Origin: Bog-473 sp963781955
Lineage (GTDB): Bacteria; Actinomycetota; Acidimicrobiia; Acidimicrobiales; RAAP-2
Assembly: GCA_963781955.1 (NCBI GenBank)
Contig: CAWAHU010000001.1
Span: 1,426,001 to 1,490,000 of the forward strand
Length of the DNA stretch: 64,000 bases
Direction of reading: 5' to 3'
Numbering within the stretch: the first letter of the stretch is position 1; every line of letters begins with the position of its first letter. Shown here in pieces: positions 43,338 to 50,313 of this stretch. Position numbers and translations under genes: made by a program. The notes below the pieces were generated by a model. That model made no database searches. It was not told the origin of the DNA and worked only from the letters and a program-made list of their open reading frames with translations.

Positions 43338-43354
43338 CCTGGCGTTCTGGGACA
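43318..43354 (+). repeat. Short hairpin repeat s13 (compensatory change)
   Basis: GTGCCGAAG leads into arms TGTCCCA and TGGGACA. Compared with s10 (TGCCCCA/TGGGGCA) both sides of one pair have changed, C-G to T-A. Confidence 0.72.
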
Positions 43355-43377
43355 GGTCGAGACCCTAGATTTGAACC

Positions 43378-43845
43378 ATGCCGGTAAGTCTGCGACCGCT
43401 CACCGAAAAGGAGCTCTCGGAGTTCGTTGCAGGAGACCTGGAGCGATACGTCGAAGAGAGAGTCAGGTCAGGCGAACGCCCAGAAGCCGCTCGGCGGATT
43501 GCCCAGGAACAATCAGAAGCACTGTTTCCCGACGGAGCACCTGCCGAGGATCAGCTCCTCTTCCGAGTCCTCGACAATCAGGGAACAGCCGTGGGCACGC
43601 TCTGGATCGGGCCGCAACTTGCCGGCCAAGCGGAAGCCTTCTGGGTCTGGGATGTGCGAATCGAAGAGGCGCACAGAGGCAAAGGGTACGGGCGAGCCAC
43701 CATGGTGCTCGCCGAGGTTGAAGCCCGCCGCCGCGGTGCCACAGAACTCGGGTTGAACGTCTTTGGGCACAATGAGATCGCCCGGCGGCTCTATGAATCG
43801 ATGGGCTATGCCCCTACGGCAATCCGGATGAAGAAGAACCTCTAG
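43378..43845 (+). CDS. GNAT-family N-acetyltransferase
   Basis: 155 aa. An N-terminal helix pair (LTEKELSEFVAGDLERYVEE) precedes the GNAT core: TLWIGPQLAGQAEAFWVWDV, then the acetyl-CoA loop RIEEAHRGKGYGRATMVLAE (R-G-K-G-Y-G) and ELGLNVFGHNEIARRLYESM with GYAPTAIRMKK closing the fold. Substrate unknown; the form with an N-terminal helical extension is common among single-gene acetyltransferases of actinobacteria. A near-perfect terminator hairpin follows 8 bp after the stop. Confidence 0.92.
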   Translation: MPVSLRPLTEKELSEFVAGDLERYVEERVRSGERPEAARRIAQEQSEALFPDGAPAEDQLLFRVLDNQGTAVGTLWIGPQLAGQAEAFWVWDVRIEEAHRGKGYGRATMVLAEVEARRRGATELGLNVFGHNEIARRLYESMGYAPTAIRMKKNL

Positions 43846-43853
43846 ATCACCCC

Positions 43854-43882
43854 TGACCCCGTCCCGGCAATGGACGGGGTCA
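43854..43882 (+). terminator. Strong terminator-like hairpin after the acetyltransferase
   Basis: Arms TGACCCCGTCC and GGACGGGGTCA pair perfectly over 11 bp around a 7-nt loop (CGGCAAT). No T tract follows, as is common for actinobacterial terminators. Confidence 0.75.
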
Positions 43883-44269
43883 CCCCGGCCATCGGCCTTG
43901 CCCGTCACACGGAGCGAGACAGAGGGCGAGCAGTTCATTGACTCCCCGGTCCGAGAAGAGTCCTCATTCGCCGTCCTTCTGCCCGATCGTTGGCCCTTGG
44001 AATACTCGTGAACGCGGGAGGTCGGCGCCTGTTACGGTGAGTCGAGAGGATTCACACATCCTGAGGCCTTCGGGTCGAAGGTCTCGAAGAACTCCTGACT
44101 CCGGTCATAGGCCGCTCTTGGACGTGATCCGAGTTGCCGTCTCGCTGTTCGTCGTCTTGCTGTCATCTCGGCAGAGCGAAGCAAAGTGCTCTGTCTTCTG
44201 GCTGACGTGTGTGCGTTCGTCCGCATGATGGTCGAAGAACTTTAAACAAGACGGGAAGTGAGTATTGGC
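43883..44269. other. Intergenic stretch, no supported gene
   Basis: About 390 bp. No convincing coding frame, repeat copy or RNA was seen; composition is slightly more AT-rich near 44225-44260. Confidence 0.4.
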
Positions 44270-44617
44270 ATGGTCCAAGGCACAATGAAGTGGACGAGCC
44301 TCACACGAGAGTGTGGCCTGGTCAGACCGGACGACGGAGGTCGTGACGTCTTCGTGCGATTCTCCTCAGCCCTCGCGTCCTCGTGCATTCCGGCGCAGGA
44401 AGAGCGTGCCGGCAACGATCCGATCGCGCCGACACCGCGGCGGCGACAGGTGGCGTCGCCAGTCGAAGTCCGCACTCGCTATCTGTGGGGGCAATGGGCA
44501 TCTGGTTACGAGGTCGCTCAGGTGATCGAATCGGGGTACCGGATACGGCGCCCCGGGTCGCTGGAGGCGCTTCAAGGCATCTTCGTGCCCTCTGATGTGC
44601 GGGATGCAAGCGCCTGA
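44270..44617 (+). CDS. Degenerate cold-shock-domain hybrid protein
   Basis: About 115 aa. The first 40 residues (MVQGTMKWTSLTRECGLVRP, DDGGRDVFVRFSSAL) align with a cold-shock domain (GTVKWF...KGFGFI.PDDGG.DVFVH), but the aromatic RNA-contact residues are gone: KWF reads KWT and KGFGFI reads RECGLV. The remaining 70 residues are unrelated (WGQWASGYEVAQVIESGYRI, RRPGSLEALQGIFVPSDVRD). RNA binding is unlikely to survive. It may be two gene pieces fused by recombination, or a decayed gene; a GTG at 44258 is another possible start. Confidence 0.5.
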   Translation: MVQGTMKWTSLTRECGLVRPDDGGRDVFVRFSSALASSCIPAQEERAGNDPIAPTPRRRQVASPVEVRTRYLWGQWASGYEVAQVIESGYRIRRPGSLEALQGIFVPSDVRDASA

Positions 44618-44712
44618 TCCTCACTGCCTTGCGGTGGCCGTCGGCCAGGACATGATCGGCTCGTCCGACCTGACAGCGATCTTCGACCACGACCGGACGT
44701 CGCTGTGCCTAG

Positions 44713-46463
44713 GAGACTGTTGAACAAATCCGCTGTTGGTGCTCGCGATTTGGGCCGGGATCGTCGAGAATTGGCAGGTGCAAGGACGAAGCGAATCCAA
44801 CCCGGAACTACTCGACGCCGCCGCCCTGTGCCGTCAGCTGGTTCCCGAAGGCAGCGTCGAGGCGTTCCTGGCTGATCATCGCCACGAGCTGTTCCCCGAC
44901 GAGATGTTCGAGGATCTGTTCCCCTCGGGTCGTGGTCGACCGTCGATCCCGGCTGATGTGGTGGCGTCCGTCATGGTGCTCCAGGCCCTCGAGGGATTGT
45001 CCGATCGGGACGCCGCCCGGGCCCTGCGGGACCGGATCAGCTGGAAGGTGGCCTGCGGGCTGGCCCTCGATGACGAGGGGTTCGACTTCTCGGTCCTCAC
45101 GTATTGGCGGACGAGGCTGCGCAAGTCCGACAAGCCCGAGCGGATCTTCGATGCGGTGCGCTCTGTCATCGACGCCACCGGGGTCCTGAAGGGCAAGACC
45201 CGCCGGGCCCTCGACTCGACCCTGCTCGACGATGCCGTGGCCACCCAAGACACCGTCACCCAGCTGATCGCCGCCGTCCGCCGGGTGCGCAGGGTCGTCC
45301 CCGGTGCGATGCACGTCGCACTTTCCGCCCACGACTACGACTCGGCGGACAAGCCGCTGATTAGCTGGGACGACCCAGTGGCGAAGGCCGCTCTGGTCGA
45401 CGGGCTGGTCACCGATGCCCTGACCCTGCTCGCCGCCTTTGCGGACGAGAGCGAAGATGACGAGGCCAATTCGGCTCTCGGACTGCTGGCTCTGGTCGCC
45501 GGCCAAGACGTCGAACAAGGAGAAGATGGCACCTGGCAGATCGCGCAAAAGGTGGCCCCTGACCGGGTCATTTCGGTCGTCGATCCCGAGACCCGCCACA
45601 TGCACAAGTCACGATCTGAATACCGAGACGGCTACAAAGCCCACATCGCCGTCGAGCCCGAGACGGGACTCGTCACCTCGGCCATCGTCACCCCGGCCAA
45701 TGTCTCGGACGCCAAAACCGCACTCGATCTGGTGGCCACAGAGCCCGACGGACTCGAGGTCCTGGCCGACTCGGCCTATGGGTCAGGCAAGACCCGGGCC
45801 GAGCTGCGAGCCCGCGGTCATCGCCAGTTGATCAAGCCGATTCCGTTGCGACGCGCGGTCCCCGGTGGGTTCTGCCGTGACGATTTCGCCGTCGATCACC
45901 AAGCCCGCACGATGACGTGTCCGGCCGGCATCACCGTTCCCATCGCCCCAAGAGGCCAGGCAACCTTTGGCGCCAAGTGCACAGGCTGCGCGCTCCGAGA
46001 GCGCTGCACCACTTCACAGCGTGGCCTCAAGACAATCGTCCATCCCCAGGACCACGAGCTTGCTGCCGCCCGTCGTCAATGGAAAGAAGGGGTCACGCTC
46101 GAGGAGTACCGACGTTGGCGCCCCATGGTCGAGCGCTCCATCGTGTGGCTCGTCACCCACGGGAACCGACGAGTCCACTTCCGCGGCGTCGAGCGCAATC
46201 AGCTCGGTCTCTCGCATCGAGTCGCCGCCCTCAACCTGCGCCGGTTGGTCAACCTCGGCTTGGTCCATCACGGAAGGTGGCAGCTCGGGGCCATCTGAGA
46301 TCGGGCGCGCAAGCCCGGGTCGTCAAAAATGGGACCTCACCTCGGGCACAGCCCATCCAGGGTGGCCGGCTTCAACCCATTTCATGCCGGCGCTCCGGTT
46401 CGGACATAGCCCGGACTTGCAAGCTCGAACATACGCCTCGAATGGGGATTGTTCAACAGTCTC
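44713..46463 (+). mobile_element. IS1182-family insertion sequence
   Basis: 1751 bp. Inverted ends GAGACTGTTGAACAA (left) and TTGTTCAACAGTCTC (right) are perfect over 15 bp, and CTAG is present on both sides (44709-44712, 46464-46467), a 4-bp target duplication. It carries one intact transposase. The insertion separates a short unexplained coding-like stretch on the left from long repeat copy 8 on the right. Confidence 0.92.
44736..46298 (+). CDS. IS1182-family DDE transposase
   Basis: About 520 aa from a TTG; a GTG at 44739 or 44778 is equally possible. N-terminal DUF772 region: VPEGSVEAFLADHRHELFPD, RPSIPADVVASVMVLQALEG and LSDRDAARALRDRISWKVAC. DDE core: LDSTLLDDAVATQDTVTQLI (first Asp), SEYRDGYKAHIAVEPETGLV, then EVLADSAYGSGKTRAELRA (second Asp) and the late Glu in RPMVERSIVWLVTHGNRRV. 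A zinc-binding insert CTGCALRERC lies between them. It appears intact and the element could be active. Confidence 0.93.
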   Translation: MVLAIWAGIVENWQVQGRSESNPELLDAAALCRQLVPEGSVEAFLADHRHELFPDEMFEDLFPSGRGRPSIPADVVASVMVLQALEGLSDRDAARALRDRISWKVACGLALDDEGFDFSVLTYWRTRLRKSDKPERIFDAVRSVIDATGVLKGKTRRALDSTLLDDAVATQDTVTQLIAAVRRVRRVVPGAMHVALSAHDYDSADKPLISWDDPVAKAALVDGLVTDALTLLAAFADESEDDEANSALGLLALVAGQDVEQGEDGTWQIAQKVAPDRVISVVDPETRHMHKSRSEYRDGYKAHIAVEPETGLVTSAIVTPANVSDAKTALDLVATEPDGLEVLADSAYGSGKTRAELRARGHRQLIKPIPLRRAVPGGFCRDDFAVDHQARTMTCPAGITVPIAPRGQATFGAKCTGCALRERCTTSQRGLKTIVHPQDHELAAARRQWKEGVTLEEYRRWRPMVERSIVWLVTHGNRRVHFRGVERNQLGLSHRVAALNLRRLVNLGLVHHGRWQLGAI

Positions 46464-46474
46464 CTAGCCCGACA

Positions 46475-46612
46475 GTGCCGATGGGGGATAGCTGTGCGGC
46501 TGCCATTTCGAAGCTGAATGGGAGCTCGAGACGTCGGTCCCCGTTCTCGACGGCGCGTTGCTCGCCAGAACCGGACCAGGCCCGCGGACGATCTGGGGCA
46601 GGGTGAGGGAGT
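46475..46612 (+). repeat. Long dispersed repeat, copy 8 (3' end missing)
   Basis: GTGCCGATGGGGGATAGC, CATTTCGAAGCTGAATGGGA, CGTCGGTCCCCGTTCTCGAC and CCAGAACCGGACCAGGCCCG. It begins 7 bp after the IS1182 duplication and breaks off before the 3' hairpin, at the end of the acylase gene. Confidence 0.75.
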
Positions 46613-46623
46613 GGCTCATCCAC

Positions 46624-49065
46624 TTAAGGAGCGGTCACCGTCTCCGACTTCGCTCCGTGTTGGTGAGCCAATTGTGCAGCCGTGTACGGAAGGGACACCC
46701 ACTTCTTCTGCGAGTACAGCTCGGTCAGGTTGTCATACCAGCGCGAGGTTGGGTCCGTCGCTTGCGAATAGGTGAGGATCCCCTGGGAGACCGGGCCGTG
46801 CTGGGTCAACTCGGTCGTCATGACCAGTGACGAACCGTCGTAGACCTCACCGTAGGGTGCGGCGGCGAGCGGACCGCCCTGGCCGTCGGCGGCATAGATG
46901 GCGTTGAAGCATCCCGTGTCACATCCTGGGATGGGGATCCTCACTCCGTTTCGGGTCACGTGCTGCACTTCACCGTACGTGGCATTGAGCGGTATGTGGT
47001 GGGTCTGCAGGTTCACCACCGCATCGGCCAATGCGGTGAGGATGGCCGGATTGGCGGTGTTGAGCTGCGAGGGCGTCGTGAGTGGCTGGGTCGAGGAAAA
47101 GGCGTCGGACCAGTACCCCTTCGAAGGTGCATAGGTGGCCCACTCTGAGAAGAGCCAGCCCCCGCCGGCATCGAGATTGCCTGTCTTGTCGTAGCCGGCC
47201 AATGCCGAGCAGGCGTCGGTCAAGTCAACCATGATGCCCTTGGACGAGGTTGCTTTCGGCGTCGTCCGACAGGCGCCCACTAGTGACCCGAGGACGAGCT
47301 GGGCTTGGAGGGACTGATTGCTCTGCCACATCGCCTGCAGGGATCCCAGTGTGAATTTTGGGGGTCCCAGGTCGTCATTACCGGCCATCCGTTGGGCAAT
47401 CATCTGGTTTCCGAGCCGGGTCCGGAGCCCCTGCTCAACGTTGATATCACCGATGATCGGTGAGAACGCGGGGAACGGCGCACTGGGATTGGCCAGCCAG
47501 TACGAGTCGTTGGAGTTCTCGACGTAGTCAGTCCTGATCGTGTGCGGCTCATTGGAGGCACTGAAGATCCCAGGCACTGGGGTGCCTGGATCGTTGCCCC
47601 ATGCGCACGAGGAGCGAGAACCGTCAAGGGTGACCACACCGCTGACGCTGTATACCAGCTTGGGCAGACCACTCGGCGTGCAGGAGGTGATCAGAGTGAG
47701 CGGTACGTTCGGCGTGTTGCCGACGTCACCGTAGTAGGCATGCCCACTGTCATCGGCTGCGATGGTGTTGAACGTCGGAATCGCCAAATAACGAGACTCG
47801 ACTGAGAGGAGGCTCTGGACGGACGTTGCCTTCCCCATCTCAAGATACTGATTAGCGGCTCGATAAGCATCGTCGCCCATGGAGTCGGCAACGGCGTAGG
47901 CAGTGGTGCTCGTCCAGTGGTATCCCGCCTGGGGGACGTCGGCAACGGTACCCCAGCGGGTCGTGTAGAAGGTGTGCGTTGCGATGCCGTGCCCCGTATC
48001 CACCGTGACGGTCACGTGGCCCATCTTCTCTGCTTTTCCGTCGACGTAGTAGCTGGTCGGGTGTCCAGGAACCAACTGCAATTGGTAGAAGGTGAAACGG
48101 AAACTGGTCGAGACGGTGTGGGTCCAGGCCAGGTGCTGGTTGAAGCCGATCCCGATCAACGGGAACCCTTCGAGCGTTCCGCCCTCGACGTTGTACCGGC
48201 CCGGCACGGTCAGCTGCGCCATCCAGAAGCGCTCAGTGCCGCGCCACGGAAAGTGCGGATTGGCCAGCAACATGCCGTCGCCGGCCGCTGAATCCTGGGA
48301 GCCGATCCCGATTCCATTCGACCCCAGCGAATCGTTGCCGTTGGACCCGAAAGCTGCGACGAGGGTCGCTGCGTTCGGGCTTGCGGATACCGAGGAGGCG
48401 GTGGTGGTCGTCGAGGACGGCGAAGTCGTCTGTGAGGAGATCTTCGGTGGGGTGGCTCCTGCCTCCAGGGACATGAACTGTGCGCTCGAAGCTTCAATGA
48501 CCACCTGGTAGCCCCTGAGGAACATGTCAAAGAGGGTGATCGGTCGGACCCACGGTTTGCCCGCGCACGCAGGGTCCTTGAGTTTGCCCGACTTGAGATA
48601 CGCGTTGTACCCGGAGACGAAGCCGTTGTACACAGAAAGAACCTCAGGACGTGGCCCGAGCGGAGGGGGCCGATGCATCTCCTTGATCAGCATGCCGGAG
48701 GCCTTGACCGACCGCCAGAAGAAGTCCGAATGGAGATTGGTGTCAGAGGCTCCCGCTGAGTAGTTGAGGCTCAGGGCGCTCGGGCCGAAGTACTTCGACC
48801 TCTGGCCGTTGACCGTGACGAAGTCCTGGGCGAGCGTGCAGAAGTTGTCCTGAGAGAAGGCAAATGCCTCGCCATATCCGAGCGCAGTGAAATTGCCTGC
48901 TGTGATGTGAGGGATGCCCGAACTGTCACGCGTGATAGTCACGCGGTTGGCCGATGCAGCCTCTGCCGAGCCGGAAACGGTCGACCCCGCGACCACCATC
49001 CCACCGAGGATGCCGACCACGGCCGCTACCCTCATGCAGACAACCGAGTGCCGAAGTCGACTCAC
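46624..49065 (-). CDS. Secreted penicillin-acylase-family N-acyl hydrolase
   Basis: 813 aa. A signal peptide (VAAVVGILGGMVVAGSTV, Ala-rich cleavage region) precedes the alpha chain. The Ntn-hydrolase nucleophile is a Ser following Gly: two candidates, FGSNGND (S241) and LGSNGIGIG (S249), the latter best placed before GDGMLLANPHFPWRG, the oxyanion motif. Beta-chain landmarks GTLEGFPLIGIGFNQHLAWT and SNDSYWLANPSAPF with the catalytic Asn are present. Such enzymes self-cleave outside the cell and remove acyl chains from beta-lactams, acyl-homoserine lactones or lipopeptides. Ser/Thr-rich linker at 210-230. Its quorum-quenching role is an inference. Confidence 0.9.
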   Translation of the reverse strand: MSRLRHSVVCMRVAAVVGILGGMVVAGSTVSGSAEAASANRVTITRDSSGIPHITAGNFTALGYGEAFAFSQDNFCTLAQDFVTVNGQRSKYFGPSALSLNYSAGASDTNLHSDFFWRSVKASGMLIKEMHRPPPLGPRPEVLSVYNGFVSGYNAYLKSGKLKDPACAGKPWVRPITLFDMFLRGYQVVIEASSAQFMSLEAGATPPKISSQTTSPSSTTTTASSVSASPNAATLVAAFGSNGNDSLGSNGIGIGSQDSAAGDGMLLANPHFPWRGTERFWMAQLTVPGRYNVEGGTLEGFPLIGIGFNQHLAWTHTVSTSFRFTFYQLQLVPGHPTSYYVDGKAEKMGHVTVTVDTGHGIATHTFYTTRWGTVADVPQAGYHWTSTTAYAVADSMGDDAYRAANQYLEMGKATSVQSLLSVESRYLAIPTFNTIAADDSGHAYYGDVGNTPNVPLTLITSCTPSGLPKLVYSVSGVVTLDGSRSSCAWGNDPGTPVPGIFSASNEPHTIRTDYVENSNDSYWLANPSAPFPAFSPIIGDINVEQGLRTRLGNQMIAQRMAGNDDLGPPKFTLGSLQAMWQSNQSLQAQLVLGSLVGACRTTPKATSSKGIMVDLTDACSALAGYDKTGNLDAGGGWLFSEWATYAPSKGYWSDAFSSTQPLTTPSQLNTANPAILTALADAVVNLQTHHIPLNATYGEVQHVTRNGVRIPIPGCDTGCFNAIYAADGQGGPLAAAPYGEVYDGSSLVMTTELTQHGPVSQGILTYSQATDPTSRWYDNLTELYSQKKWVSLPYTAAQLAHQHGAKSETVTAP

Positions 49066-49248
49066 GGGGACATCCTCAGCCTGTGCGTGGAGGGGGCGCT
49101 AGGGCCGAAGGTCCGAGGTGGGTCCCGTCGGTGCTGCAGCGTCTGGCCACCACTCACGACCACGTCGGCGAGACGCCCTTCACTCTTTGGCAAGCGTCTG
49201 ACGGGACGCCCGGCGCGGGCCCTCGCTCCCGGCTGACATACCCTGTCG

Positions 49249-50226
49249 TCAGCCGGCCACCGGCCTCGCCGCCCCCACGTACCGCAGCCCGCCGAGCGCC
49301 GCACCCACGGTGGTCGGGAACGTCTCGGCCCGCACGTTGGCCCCGGTGTGGGGTGCGTCGACCATGACGTCGTCCCCGCCGACGACACCGACGAAGATCC
49401 CCACATGGTCCACCGAGGCCGGCCCGCCACCGAAGAAGACGAGGTCGCCGGGCGCGAGCGGCATGCCCGGCGCCACGGCCGGGACGGCGTCGAACTGGTC
49501 CTGGGCCACGCGGGGCAGCCGCACACCGGCGACGGCGTAGGCGGCCTGGACCAGCCCCGAGCAGTCGAAGCCGGCGCCGGGGGTCTCACCGCCCCAGACG
49601 TAGGGCGTGCCGATCTGGGCCAGCGCCCACGCCACCGCGACCGATCCCGCGTCGGAGCCTGCCGCAGTCCCACCCGCGTCCCCGAAGGACTGGGCGAGGG
49701 CCAGCACCTGGGCCACGTACGCCTCGGAATGGTCGTAGGCCCAGATCGCCCCGGGGATGTCGACCCCGGCGGCCGCCCCGTCGGCGCACAGCAGACGGGC
49801 CGCCGCGAACACGGCGTCGGCCGGGTCGTAGGGGCTCGGTGGCTCGGCGCCGCCCGGAGGAACCGGATCGTCGTAGGCGGCAAAGGTGGCCGGTTCGAAC
49901 TGCATCGGCCCCTCGGCACCGGCCGAATTGGCACCGCTGTGGACACCCGGCGCGTCCGACTGCCCGTTGTCCGACTCGACGGTGCCCACGGCGGCCAGAA
50001 CGGTCCACGGCAGCCCGGGGCAGGTGGCCGCCGCATCCTGGTAGAGCGCCAACATCGCCGGCGGAACGCGCCCGGTCGCCCCGCCAGCCGCCGGCGGCCC
50101 GGTGCCACGGCTCCCGAGCACGGCGACCGCCGGGGCCACCACCGCCGTTCCCACGAGCGCCACGGCCAGCCCGGTGCCGACCACCGCGGCCAGACCGCCG
50201 CCTCCGACGCCGTACCGACGGCTCAC
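49249..50226 (-). CDS. NlpC/P60 cell-wall endopeptidase with lysozyme-like domain
   Basis: 325 aa from a GTG with GAGGTGG upstream. After a membrane or signal segment (LAVALVGTAVVAPAVAVLG) comes a lytic-transglycosylase-like domain (TVLAAVGTVESDNGQSDAPG with catalytic Glu, GAEGPMQFEPATFAAY). The C-terminal NlpC/P60 domain has the Cys in ETPGAGFDCSGLVQAAYAV, the His in ASVDHVGIFVGVV and a later polar residue in MVDAPHTGANV. It would cut peptidoglycan glycan strands and stem peptides at the surface. The frame stays open upstream to 50874, but that part is antisense of the next gene. Confidence 0.92.
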   Translation of the reverse strand: MSRRYGVGGGGLAAVVGTGLAVALVGTAVVAPAVAVLGSRGTGPPAAGGATGRVPPAMLALYQDAAATCPGLPWTVLAAVGTVESDNGQSDAPGVHSGANSAGAEGPMQFEPATFAAYDDPVPPGGAEPPSPYDPADAVFAAARLLCADGAAAGVDIPGAIWAYDHSEAYVAQVLALAQSFGDAGGTAAGSDAGSVAVAWALAQIGTPYVWGGETPGAGFDCSGLVQAAYAVAGVRLPRVAQDQFDAVPAVAPGMPLAPGDLVFFGGGPASVDHVGIFVGVVGGDDVMVDAPHTGANVRAETFPTTVGAALGGLRYVGAARPVAG

Positions 50227-50313
50227 GAGGACCCACCTCTGTTCGCCACGACAGGGAACGGTCGGGCGCCGCCCGGGCAAGCAGGTCAGGCCGGCGCTGG
50301 CCATACTTGAGCC

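Noticed and set aside
8855..46612. Repeats as a CRISPR array
   Set aside because: Copies are kilobases apart, vary in length and have genes between them; no cas genes.
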